From positions 1,044,139 through 1,108,138 of the forward strand of contig VFFE01009164.1 in the NCBI GenBank assembly GCA_008921705.1: a DNA stretch of 64,000 nt. Direction: 5' to 3'. Of the stretch, positions 13,311-24,477 are shown piece after piece. This DNA comes from Burhinus oedicnemus (lineage: Eukaryota; Chordata; Aves; Charadriiformes; Burhinidae). The translations under genes were made by a program, and so were the position numbers. Numbering within the stretch: the first letter of the stretch is position 1; the number at the start of each line of letters is the position of its first letter. The notes beneath the pieces are model-generated. The model was not told the origin of the DNA and did not search any database. It saw nothing but the letters and a program-made list of their open reading frames with translations.

Positions 13311-16080
13311 CAAGGATAACCAATTTTCTTCTGGTAATAATTGTTTTCTCTTGGTGTTCATATGTTTCACATACGTCATGTTAAAGGCGCTGTATTTGTC
13401 ATGTAATTCTTTCCAGCTTTCTTCATAACTCCACTCCTAAGTTCCTTGTCAATATTTACTGTTTGCCTGCATTTAATTTCCTTCCACTTTTTATTCATCT
13501 TTCTGATATAGGCTGCTCCAAACTATCTGTATTGCTCGTGAAGTTATTCTAGATGTGATTCTCAGGTGTTAATGTTCTACAGCAAGGCTTTTGCCTGAGT
13601 CATAATGTGATGTGTCTGGATATGTAACTCCAAATATCCTGGGTGTTTCCCTTTATAACTTAGTGCAGCTCTCTGACCAGTTCTTATTCTTGGCTTTTAT
13701 TGCACCAATATACCTTTTACACACTTCTGAAATTCTATTTTAGTGTACCATCCTTCCAATTCTCAAGTAAGTGCACTTGTTCATTGTCTTCATCATTTAG
13801 TATTCTAACTCATCCTACTTATTTCCCTGCGCCTTTTTGTAAAATGCGAAACTTTTTTCTGCAGAATTTCTGTATCTTATGTTTTACTCAAACTGGAAAT
13901 AAATAAAGTTATGCCAGACTTTGAGTTACATATACCGTATTGAATTTTTAGAAATCAATTTAATCTTTTCTGAAGCTGCAAAGACTAAACTGCTATCAAT
14001 ATAAATATACATTTATTGCTTGGCATTGCTACAGATCAGAGTTAAGGTTCTTTGGATAAACTCACTGAATATTTCCAAACCAGTATATATTTATTTTCAT
14101 TCAAACATAACCCTCATGCAAAATATTAAGGAAATTTTTTAATTCTTAAATAACTCATAGATATTTCTGATTTTAACACAGCTTTCAAATTTTTTTATTT
14201 CCAATGGAATTCTTTGACTTGTTGGTCATAAAAATATGAAAAAGCTATTATGTGATTTTTTTGGTGCTACTTCTTGATCAGTTCTGAAGAAAGCAGCACG
14301 GGAAGAGGCAAACTGTATTTTAAATGACTGCAGAAATTAAGTAGGATTAACTTTGTTTAGCTATTTGTAAGCTATTGTGCAAATCATTGGATTTCAGTTT
14401 CAAAATATTAATTTAACTTACTTTTTACTTTTTAAATTGCACAATTGCTGAGATAAATTAAACTTTTATAAATGGAAATACCCTTGAAATTTCTGTGTGT
14501 TTTTATAAATAATATTTGTATATGTGACTGTCCTCCTCCTCCCCCTCTAATATAACTAAGGGATCATAAGTATGCTTTCCTTAATAAACAAAGATTCCTT
14601 CACTGGCAAAAGTTGCTCCAGGCAAAAAGTTGGCAAGCAAAGAGTTAACAAAAAGTTCAGTGAAATGTGAAGAAATCTGGTCCTCAATGTGTACAAAAGT
14701 AATATTTGTGGGTTTAGATGTCTTTTATGTTTCTATTACTCAAAAATAGATTTTTTTTTTGAGTGAACATTTTCAGCCTTCCATTGACTGAAATAGATGA
14801 CTGCCTTAGGCCATTTTTGAAGGGGAAAACTAAAAGAAAAATGACTAAATTCCTTTGTTCAGAACTGCTGCTCTGCATATCCAGCATTTTTTTTAACACA
14901 AAGACATACCAGTCAATGGGGAGTTTTTCTTGCAAAAGGACTGCAAGATTAGGTTCTTAGTATGCATGTGTGACCAGCAAATAGGCATGATAAGACTGCA
15001 GTGACCAGGAAGGGGCAGTTACAGCCATCTTCTCAGTTTTCATATTTTGGAACTTTGCAGGTATTCGCATTGGAGTAGTTTGGCCATACTAGGAGAGAGG
15101 GCCAGTGAAGGAAGGAAGAAAAAACATTCATGCTACAGACCGGCTAGCAAACAACACTAGCTAGTCCCATGGTTGAGGCAGCCTGGTGCTCAGACACAAG
15201 AACAAGGTGACCTTCTGGGAACATATGAAGACTTCAGTTTTTTGCTGAGCTTTAGCATGGAGCTGACTATGCACGCACCTGCAAAGCAGGTAATTAATTC
15301 AGGCACGATGGATCAAAGGCTGTGTACAAAAGGACTAGCCATTTACTCTGTGGCTAAGGAACAGCATCAGCAGTTAGGATACACATCATGTTTCTGTTCT
15401 TACTTTATTTTTGAATCAGTGCAGATGAGTTAGCTAAACTGTTCCTCAGCTTTCCCTCTTGCCTGCACCTATTACAAGAGGCTGATGTGAGAAGTGCTGC
15501 TGTAGTTTTTGTGATGTATTTACATCAGAGCCTCGGTTGAAGATGCTCTGAAAGAACGAAGCCAGATCCTTGTCCTGACATTTATTCTGGACACACAAGC
15601 AGTGATCTGTGCAGAATCGCAGGGGTCAGCATTACTGGAATAAGTTTTAGAAGTGATTGTCTTTTGAGCAAAAAGAAGAGGGGATCTTGGAGTGTTAAAC
15701 ATTTTTATTCAATTACAGTTATCCTCTCTTTAGTGCATATTAGCCAGTAATAAATGCGTTGAAAAAGCCACGATCAAAAGGAAAAATCTACAAGGCTGTC
15801 TTCTTCTCCACTGCTGCTGCTAACACTACCAAAAATGTTCTATGTAATGTTTTAAATTTTTTGTTATGTTCTTGGATATGGATTGACATCTTAGCTCATA
15901 ACAGCTACTTAATGGCTATTATAGTTTAACAGTTTCATAAAATGCATTTTTAAGAAGACCTTAAGCAGGCATTTACATAATGGGAGAAGGAATTTTAAGC
16001 ATCAGGAACATAATACACATTTTAAAAGGTCTTGTTGATATACACTGAAACATTGGCTAAATTAATAAATTCCATTTTAG
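13311..16080. other. Gene-free A+T-rich stretch, nothing recognised
   Basis: This covers a very A+T-rich section (about 13,900-14,520) and ordinary sequence beyond it. No repeat family, RNA gene or exon could be supported. The open frames are short and unremarkable. Confidence 0.55.
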
Positions 16081-16173
16081 TCGAATCGAATCGAATCGAA
16101 TAGAATAGAATAGTTCAGTTGGAAGGGACCTACAATGATCATCTAGTGCAACTGCCTGACCACTTCAGGGCTG
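16081..16173 (-). mobile_element. Avian CR1 3' tail, antisense, with TCGAA/TAGAA terminal repeat
   Basis: The block starts with four TCGAA units followed by two TAGAA units (16,081-16,110). It runs into 'GTTCAGTTGGAAGGGACCTA' and 'GATCATCTAGTGCAACTGCC', the reverse complement of an avian CR1 3' end. CR1 elements end in short tandem repeats, so the pentanucleotide array is most simply the expanded terminal repeat of this copy. It is severely 5'-truncated and non-coding. It lies directly beside a sense-oriented CR1 fragment, so the two copies point away from each other. Confidence 0.85.
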
Positions 16174-16204
16174 AAGGTGGTTCTTTTGTTTTTTTGGTGT
16201 TGAA

Positions 16205-17456
16205 TCTGGAGAGGGACACGAATAGCATCATAAAGGGTTTCTACACGTAGATCAACAACAAAATGCAGACTAAGGAAAAAGCAAAATGATGCCTGTCCAA
16301 TCTGATAGGCTTCTATAGTGAGATGACCGGCTCAGTAGACAAGGGGAGAGGATGGTGTTTAGCTTGACTTTAATAAGGCCTTTGAAGCTGTCTCCCGTAG
16401 CATCATCATAGACAAACTGATGAATTATTGACTACACAGTAGATGGTGAAGTAAATTGAAATTTGGCTGAACTGCTGAGCTCAAAGTGTTGTGATCAACA
16501 TCACAAAGACTGTCTGGAGACCAGTAACTAGTGGTGTCCCTCAGGGGTCAATACTGGATCCAATATTGCAGAGTGCAAGTTTGCAGACAACAGAGAAACA
16601 GGAGGACTGGTTGCTATATCAGATGATTGTGCTGCTCTCCGGAGGGACAATCTGAAGAAATGGAGTGACAGGATTCTCAAGAAATTCAACAAATGGAAAT
16701 GCCAAGTCCTGCACCTGGGGAGGAATAACTAACTGCATGTGGCAGTGCAGGCTGGGACTGACCATCTGGGAAGCAGCTTTGCAGAGAAGGCCCTGGGGGT
16801 CCTGGTGGACCATGAGCCAGCAACACACACTTGCAACAAGGAAGGCCAACAGCGTCTCCTTGGGTGCATCAGGAACAGCATTGCATCACCTGTAGATGAA
16901 GAGTATGATCCTTCCCCTCTCCTCAGGGCTCGGGAGGCTACAGCTGGAGTGCTGGGTCCAGTCCTGGGCTGTCCAGTATGAGAGGGATATGGATGTACTT
17001 GAGCAAGTCCAGCAAAGGGCCACAAAGATGCTGAAAGACTTGAAGCATGTGAGTTACGTGGAGAGAGTGGAAGAGCTGGGATTGTTAAGCCTGGAGGAGA
17101 GAAGGCTCAGGAAGATATTCTTCATGTATATAAATACCTGATGGAGGGGGGGAAGGGGCAGTAAAAAAGGTGGAGCCAGGCTTTTCTGAGTGTTGACCAA
17201 TGACAGAAAGGCACAAACTGAAATGGGGGAAATTTCAATTCCCCTATAAGAAAAAAGGTTTTTTACTGTCAGGGTAATGAAACACTGGAATAGGTTGCTT
17301 GGTGAGGTTGTGGAGTCTCTGTCCTTGGAGATATTTAAAACTCTATATGGCCCTGAGCAACGTGTTGTGGCTGACCCTGCTTTGAGCAGGCCGGTTGGAC
17401 TAGATGATCCCTAGGGGTCCTTTCGAACCTCACCCATCATGGAATTCTGTGATTCA
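16205..17456 (+). mobile_element. CR1 LINE, 3' half of ORF2 plus 3' UTR, degenerate
   Basis: This encoded the RT C-terminal half of a CR1 polyprotein; the frame is now broken. Near 16,351-16,410 the translation reads DGV*LDFNKAFEAVS, matching VVYLDFSKAFDTVS with the Tyr codon changed to TAG at 16,360-16,362. At about 16,527-16,561 it reads TSGVPQGSILDP, the conserved RT motif. The FADD box follows almost at once as KFADN (16,577-16,591), so the 'LLFNIFINDL' linker is deleted and the second catalytic Asp is replaced by Asn. C-terminal motifs follow: CQVLHLG near 16,700, then QQRATKMLKDL and LSLEERRLRK at about 17,010-17,110. The 3' UTR ends with 'GTTGGACTAGATGATCC' and 'ATTCTGTGATTC'. The 5' end is truncated. 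Several short open frames in this interval on both strands are pieces or shadows of this element. Confidence 0.9.
16205..17456 (+). pseudogene. Broken CR1 ORF2 (reverse transcriptase) coding remnant
   Basis: This is the coding part of the CR1 element in the same interval. It carries at least one in-frame TAG inside the RT core, an internal deletion between the PQG motif and the catalytic FADD box, and further frame changes after about 17,140. RT activity requires both catalytic aspartates in that box, and the second is lost here (FADN), so the product would be inactive. There is no promoter or start codon because the 5' end is missing. Confidence 0.8.
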
Positions 17457-18735
17457 GACAGTTCATCCTAATATACTCTGCTGTGGTCATGAAAGATTTT
17501 GGAAAACTTCTTTACTCCTTTTCCCCCCCCCCCCGAGAAAATCATGTCATCAGTAAACAAAAGGCGGCTCACACCATAGTGTGCCACTTCCCTCGTTTTG
17601 CTTTCTGTTTATCTCATAGTGCTTTCTGCCAGGGCCTGAGCCAAGGAACAGGAGATCTCATGTCTCATGCTCTTCGTATTACAAAAAATGCTCACACTGC
17701 AGTGAATTAGTGATGGTGTTCAAGCCTCATTGTGTTTCCTGGGGCAAAGGCAATATGCACCAGTATAAATGTGCTTTTATTTTAAAGGGTTGGAGGCTGA
17801 TCCTACAAACCCTTTCTAGTGTGAGTAATTCTGATATAAAGTTTTCTTCCCCAGAGCTATTCTCTTTTGAAAGGGTTACTCTTTGCAGGAAGCAATCCTT
17901 GTGTTGTATGTGGCAGTTTAGAAACTGGACTGTGAAAATATTTCTTCTTCTAAACATAGAATGATAATGTGGATGGTTGTTAGCAACGCAATTCCTCCAG
18001 CAAACGGGAATGGTTGCTGCATACAGAATCAGTTTTACTTTCATTACTTTTCAAGAGGTTACTTAAATATATATACTGTAACTGCTATAGAGCAAGTAGG
18101 AAACAGAATGTGGAAAAATGAAGGCTTCTCATATCAATTGTGGTCCTTTTTTTTAACTGGCAGTTGTTCCTGTTTTCAAGTGTTTGTTTCTACTTTAATG
18201 AGGATACCAACTTTCATCCAGTGAGATGTGTGGGTCACTTTGTTAGCGCGCTTGCACACACCAAGGCAATGCACCAGCTGGAAATTTTGACTTTTAGCTG
18301 AATTATTTTTCCCCAGCAAATGGCTTTCCTTTTGACATATTTTAATGTACTTGCACACTGAGAGGAAGAGTGGGTGAACAGAAAACAGACTGTTTTATTA
18401 ACCCAGCAGTCACCTTTGAGATTCATCCATGTCCACTTTTTTCTCGCCTTTGTACCTAATCCCAAGAGACTGGTACCTGGCTTCCCTTGGAATAACAAAG
18501 TCAGTCACAAACCTCCAAACAGGATTGTTAACTGAATGCCAACTGTTTCTTCTCATCTTTTTTTTTTTTTCAGTAGTATGTTAGGGATTGTGTCCTTATG
18601 GGTGCCCTATAACCATAACATTAATTTGGTTTTATATTTAAGAATTTATATTTTTTTCAATAGTAGAGGTACATTGCGCAAAAAATTAAATTGCTGCTTC
18701 TATTTTGTGTGTGTGTTTTATAGTGATTTTTTCAG
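17457..18735. other. Gene-free stretch with a poly-C run
   Basis: A run of C interrupted only at its edges lies at about 17,522-17,534. The remainder is A+T-rich and holds no recognised repeat. The last ~30 bases, rich in T and ending TTTTTTCAG at 18,735, resemble a splice acceptor for the exon-like block that follows. Confidence 0.5.
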
Positions 18736-18970
18736 CTCTGCTAATAGTGGAAAGGGAAGAAATAAAGCAATGCTGCAGGCACTGACTGGACTACAGTTTC
18801 AGCTCAGAGGAAAGCTACAGGATCAAGAGTGGACGGAGAAGCACCCTCGAGAAGAAGCCCATGCACATTATTCACAGCGTCATATGCCAGTTTCACAGTA
18901 TCCTGGGTTCAATGGATTTTTTCCGGTGGGAACACACTTTTCATCAGACAAAGCTCCAGCAATCCAAGAG
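18736..18970 (+). CDS. Candidate internal exon of an unrecognised protein
   Basis: A 235-bp block has exon-like borders: a T-rich tract ending TTTTTTCAG before it and CAAGAG|GTACCT after it. It is open throughout in one frame, entering with the third base of a codon (split AG|C) and ending on a codon boundary, giving about 78 residues. The frame extends through the presumed donor to a TGA near 19,013, so a terminal exon is also possible. The block is clearly richer in G+C than its A+T-rich flanks. The peptide is polar, with a basic start (GKGRNKAM), a segment LTGLQFQLRGKLQDQ, and a His/Tyr-rich part near HYSQRHMPVSQYPGF. I recognise no domain, signal peptide or membrane segment, and found no partner exon. 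It may be a chance open frame or a lncRNA exon. No function is proposed. Confidence 0.25.
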
Positions 18971-20674
18971 GTACCTAAATTATCAACAGATATTTACAAA
19001 GCAGTTTTCTGAACGCTATGTTATCTGCAGAAAGCTATCCTTAATTGTAACATAATTAGCTCACTTTGGAGTGCACCTAAATGAAATCCAGGACAGAGGT
19101 CAGGGGTGAAACTGTTGGAGTTAACGTGTCCTAAAAAATATGTAGGGCTTGAGCAGGCAAATGCCGGGGTATCAACTAATCAGTCTTGCCCTCATTCTGC
19201 CTCAAAACATGCTCCTTGAATCGTTAATCTTAGGATCAACTCTCTAATGATCTAGGGCTGACAACTTACACTCCATCGTCCCTTTGGATAGTGGAATGTC
19301 TCTGGGGTTTTCTTTCCACGCCATGTTTCCAGGCAGCAGACAGGCTGAGGTCCAGCCGAGGGGGAGTGGGAACAGGGCCCAGCAGCTCCATGTTTGCTCC
19401 CAGGCAGCTTCTCATGACATGGTGGGGAGAGGATGCTGCCTCCTGGTAAATCTGTGTCTGGCAGATGTGGTTTTGGCATCAGCCATTTGGGAATACATTT
19501 TTTTCATGCACAGCCTGGGGCAGTTCTGGACTGTGGTCCGGTCTCCCAGCCCCAAGGATGAGCGATGGGGAAGCGGTTTGGTACAGTGGTCGTGGTGTCG
19601 GGGCAATGTCACACAGGCTGCCCGCTCCTTGGCCTCAGCAGGGCCTGTGCAGAGGTGCAGAGCCGCCGTCCGTCAGCCACGCCATCTCGTGTGAGATCTG
19701 CGTTACCGAAAGGATGCTTAAAAACTGTCACTGAGCAGATCAGTTGATGCCACCATATTTCCCTCTATTCAAACGGGAAGTAACTGTGGTATTTCAGATA
19801 CCACATGGGGGCAGCTGTTGATAAAGGCTGATACTAGTTTGTTTTTCATTTTTAAAACTGAGGAATGCTTAATTGCAGGGAGTGGAGCAGCCAGGAAGCC
19901 ATTTCAGAGATGCTACATCAGAAATGTTCTGATAGCTTGGTATCTGATGCACTGACCCTTTCTTTCTCATTTAGCAATGAGAAGGAAAAGAAAAGATAAG
20001 TAGAGACTCAGCTACTATCCAAACTCTGAATCCAACAATGAATATTTTAAACCTTTCTTTGACTGCTAATAAACTTTTCCTCCACTTCTTGCCACTCCCT
20101 TTCTCTTCCGGGCTCCCTCTGCTCTCCTGTTCCTCCAGTATTCCTCACCGTAGCCTGGGGAAAAGAAGTTTAAGAAAAATAATAAAGTTTTTATTTATTC
20201 CTTACAGCTTTTCTGCCCCTGTGGGCATTTGTCTGCCTGTCTGGCTAATGTGCTGTAATGAATCTGCTCCCTGCCACACACACACGTATCGTCCTATCAA
20301 TCAGTGAGAGGAAATGCTGAGTATGGTGAGCGCTAACAAGCACTCAGAGGGGTCAGTACACCAGTGCACTACAGTGGCATGTTACTTTCCCTACAGGCTG
20401 CTTTAATTGGGGGAACATAAATGAGGTGGCATGTGGCTGGCACCATGTCTTCTTGCCAATCTCCCCGCTTTGGCAACCTGACCCTCTCTGCTTCAACTTT
20501 CAGGGCAGCGCTAACCCTCCTCTGGCTCCTGCTGGAAGGCAAGTCCCTCTCAACCCCTTTGGAGTCTCTGGGTTAACTGGGGCAGGTGGAGCTGCTGGAG
20601 GAGCTCACCTGCAGAGGCTAGCAGGTGATCAAAGGCTGCTGAAGAGCCTGTAGCAATAGCACTTCTTTGCAGGT
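18971..20674. other. Stretch with a GC-rich islet at about 19,300-19,700
   Basis: Following the exon-like block is ordinary sequence and then about 400 bp with raised G+C content and some CpG. Overlapping open frames of up to 136 codons on both strands are expected where stop codons are depleted, and none resembles a known family. A short CA run lies near 20,274-20,285. No repeat family was recognised. Confidence 0.45.
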
Positions 20675-20935
20675 TGGAAATCACAAGGAAAAGAGAAGTG
20701 GGAAAAGGTGGAGAAAAAGTAAGGAGAGGGCTGAGGAAAAGTAAAGCGAGGGGGGGATAGGAGAGGGAAATGTGAAAGAAATAGGAGACAGGGAAACTGG
20801 AAGGACTGAGGAAAAATGGTGAGAAACCAAAAAAGAGGAAAGGGTTGAAAAAAAAGTAATGATAAAAAAGATGTGGAAAGTTACTGAAGAGAAATACTAG
20901 AAGTAGGAAAAAAAATAGAGAAAGCTAAAAATATT
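20675..20935 (+). repeat. Long polypurine tract (GA-rich low complexity)
   Basis: For about 260 bp the plus strand is overwhelmingly A and G, with variants of GGAAAAG, GAGAAAAAG and AGGAGAGGG and only scattered pyrimidines. It is not a clean microsatellite. Such tracts can adopt triplex structures. The reason for this one is unknown, and it may be a degenerate simple repeat. Confidence 0.8.
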
Positions 20936-22859
20936 CCATGCAGAAGTCAGGGTGGACAGGAAGCAACATCTCCAAAAGGTCTCAAAGAAGATCAGGTCAC
21001 CAGAGGAATTTTTCAAAGGCAGGTTTCAGGTTTCAGACAAGAAATCATGAGCAATCCAAAAATTAAGTAGCAGTGTTTTAAGTTATTTTCCTGTAAACAT
21101 TGACTTCTAGACATGATTTTTTTTTTTTCACCCATTTGTGGGCTGCCAGCATGCTATTAAGAACTGTCATTGCTCTATACCAAGAGTGAGTAAATTTTCT
21201 ACCGGAGGCTTCACAGCAAAGCCAGTCTGTCCTTTGTTGGCTGTCTGGAAGGTGAAAAGGGATTTGTTGGGAAGAATAGAGGTATTATAAATCACTGAGG
21301 GTTTGTAAACTCTAAGGTGGGAACTTGGGGCTAACAGCATGTAAGGACAGGACACTCTACCTTTCTGAAAGTCCCATGTTTTTGTTTGTATGCGCAGAAG
21401 TTCTGGTGTTGATAGCTGTAGCATGTTTACATGGCAGACAAATAACAAAAAATCATAATTTTTCATTGCCCAGAGTGAGCACTAAGGAGGAATCCACCCT
21501 GAGTGAAAATTTACCATAAAATACCATTGAGAACACAGTCTTTGAGATCAAGGATTTGGAAAGGTATCAAAAAAGGGTTAGATTGGTATTTTAGAAAAAC
21601 AGTAGCAAAGGTCTAACAAAGAGAGTTCAAAGTCTGAGGCCTCATGCTGAGTCCTCTTTTTGTGACACAAAACCTGGACCCAGATTAATTTCTGTGTTGA
21701 TCAAGAAGAGTCATCTATACTCTCCAGGAAGGCAGGTTAACCTATAGAAACACCAGAAGCAGTAAAAGAGCTACCAGGTTTTCTCCCTCAACATTTGTAA
21801 GCCCTATAAACGGAGAAACTTTGGCTTTAGCACACATCTGGACTGGAGATTTTGAAAGAAAATCCAGAGGAAAGCAGGATGACATTTGTGACTCAAAAAG
21901 CGTGACTTCTGCTTCTGAATGAATGCTTGATGAGGTGAAGGGCAACGTGCAGTGAGAAATGCCATCCTTCAGTTGGTGGGCAAAGGCCAGATTCCTACCC
22001 TCTGTGTTTACACCCTGCTGCCCTTTTCTCAGGAGTGTTCCAGTATCTTAGTCAAAGTTCAGCTTAGATAATGACTAGGAACACCCTTTGAAGGAAAATT
22101 TATTTTTTTAGGAATGACTTTTATCAAATACTGGTTTTAGTGGAAATTTTAGTGTCTTTTATTCTTCAAGCAGTCAGTCAAAGCAAACTAATTATTTAGC
22201 ATTTCAGGTTGCCACTTATCTTGTTCCTTCTCTCATCCTGTAATGGATACATTTGAGTGGAGGTTAAATTATTGAATTTATATGTATATTCCTTCTCAAG
22301 CCTCTCCCTTCTCCACGGCATGCCTCTTCGCTGTCAGTGATAAACTGTGTGTTCACAAGTTCAGAATGTCCTTTGTAAAGACCATTGGCGACTTTTAGGT
22401 AAAACGAGCAATATTAGTAATTGTCATTGCTAAAACCAGAAATCATAATTAAAATACAAACATTAAAACCAAGATATATTCCCTGGTGAGAAGGTGTTGT
22501 GTCTGGAAGGACTCTGTTGTTATGGCAGTATTTTAAAAGAGTTAACAGGTTATTCATCATAACTAGCAAAAGAATGGCTGATATGTGTCTTGCTTAACAA
22601 AGAATGAAAGAAAGATAACGTGGCTTATGGAAAATTTATTTTCTTAAACTAACTTTGTATCTGTTTTGATCCAATTTTAAGTTTGGTTGATAGAGGTAAG
22701 ATTGTTAATATAATATAGTCAGAATTCTTCAAGGTGTTTGATTAGTACCCATGGCAAATTAATTTTCCATGCAATAATTGGATTAATAAACTAAATAACT
22801 GACAGATGTGGAAATGGATTTGGAAATGGGGGATCATTGCTGATTTCGACATAGTCCTT
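20936..22859. other. Gene-free stretch, nothing recognised
   Basis: A+T-rich sequence with a short poly-T near 21,117-21,129. No exon, RNA or repeat family was supported. Open frames are under 100 codons. Confidence 0.55.
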
Positions 22860-23625
22860 TGGAGTAGCACAAGAATGAGTTCTTGGCCCAGTGCTACATA
22901 AACATATTATCAACTACTGAAAACAGTTTCCATGTATAAGTGACTTCTTTGCTGAAGGAGTGGAAAAGAGTGTAGAAAAAATGCCACTGGTATAGAATAA
23001 TATGGGCTTTTCAAACTGTCATGCTGTGTGCCCAACTAAATAAGGTGTATTTTAAGGAGAAGTACAAAAACTGCATGTCCAGAAAATTAAAAGCTCTATC
23101 AGGCCATAATAAGATGGGGGACTTTATCCTGGGAACATGTAAATTTGTCAAAGACTTGGGAGTCAGAGACCTTGATCAACTGGAAATGAGCTGCCAGAGT
23201 GTCATTGCAGCAAAATAATTGATCAAATTTGTATACCTAAAAATGTAAATAAATAAATAATCCCTGAGTAAGACCAAGGACACTGGTGTACCTGTGTATT
23301 TGGGGCTAGTCTAACCATTACTGGATGCTGTGTCAATTCACATCTCCCCAGATCCAGTAGGAAACTGGTAAGAAGGTAAAGACTAGTTAAAGACTCCAGC
23401 AAACTGTTAAAGTATAAAAAGATCTAAATTATCATGAAAGATTTGGGGAGCACCCTACTGTTCAATTAATGTGAAATGAAGTTTAAAGGTGACCTGTGGA
23501 AAATCCACCAACAGCTGTAGAGATACCAAAACATTGAGAACAGGCTCACCAATACACACAGCAAAGGTACGGAGGGGACATTGGTTGGAAGCTGAAGCTG
23601 AAGTCCCTGGATAAGAATTTTTTCA
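22860..23625 (+). mobile_element. Ancient CR1 LINE relic, ORF2 C-terminal part, sense
   Basis: This is a heavily decayed plus-strand CR1. At 22,875-22,900 it resembles the 'GTTCTTGGCCCAGT' coding block for SVLGP. At about 23,155-23,216 the frame reads GVRDLDQLEMSCQSVIAAK, matching the old CR1 pattern GVIVDHKLNMSQQCDAVAKK. Traces of the 'VRPxLEYCVQFW' region lie near 23,310-23,350. At 23,583-23,600 'GGTTGGAAGCTGAAGCTG' matches the family's late 'GGCTGGAAGCTGAAGCC' block. Motif order is collinear with CR1. The open frame at 23,021-23,218 is a remnant of this element, not a cellular gene. Many stops and indels make it non-coding. Confidence 0.65.
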
Positions 23626-24477
23626 GCTGATTTCAGACACCTACAAGGTAGGCATTTGATAAATACTTTCCCATAGCTCCCAGTGAGGCCAGAGTGATGT
23701 TTGCTTGCATATACCGGGAAAAGCTCTGCATAAAGGTCTGTCTGTTAACCAGTTTAAAATCCCCACCCTACTACGATATGCTGTATGAGTGACTAGGGAG
23801 AATAATACTATTGCAGTGACCTGGGACACTGAGGAACGTGAAGGTAAGCTTCTCACAAACATGTCTATAAATGGCTACATTTCTTTCGGAAATATTTGTT
23901 TTAAAGCTGCTGGGGCTTAATTTAATACTTAGAATCTTAGAACATTTCTGTAGGCAAATTTTATATTTAAAAACAGAATAAGTCTAGTCCAGACATTGCT
24001 AGGAGGGAAGTCATGGTTCTTTTACAGTGTTCTGATAGTCACAAATATCTGTTACACTTAAAACTCCTGTGCTGCTTGCTTTATAGTTCCCATTTACCCA
24101 GTATCTGCTACATCTTTCCGGTTCCTTTTTTGATGTCCTCTGTTGGTTGCAGTGACTCCCCACATTTCATACAACAGTGCAAACACTTCCTAAAGCTGGT
24201 TTGTTTTTTGGTGGATAAACACATAATTTGATAGATTTTTGACAGATTAGGAGACAGTACGAAAGGGAGAACAGAATGGCACTGTCTTACTACTCCCACA
24301 AAAATATATCATTTGAAAGCATGAAGATGCACTGTATATCCAAGAACATCCTTTTCAGATCCGGGTATATATCTCATTTGCCTCTGTAGGCTCTGTAATA
24401 CCATTTTAGGGCTTTGCTCCAGTCCACAACTCCTGTGTAAATGAAATATTAGCAGCACACGGGACCATAAAGATACT
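23626..24477. other. Gene-free stretch between two old CR1 relics
   Basis: Nothing firmly recognised. 'AGAATCTTAGAA' near 23,931 and 'AGTCTAGTCCAGAC' near 23,981 are faintly reminiscent of an antisense CR1 tail but too degraded to call. Confidence 0.45.

Noticed and set aside
16619..17025. Minus-strand open frames of 76 and 98 codons
   Set aside because: They are antisense shadows of the plus-strand CR1 ORF2 fragment.
23931..24005. Faint antisense CR1 tail ('AGAATCTTAGAA' ... 'AGTCTAGTCCAGAC')
   Set aside because: Only two short matches separated by unrelated A/T-rich sequence; below what I can support.
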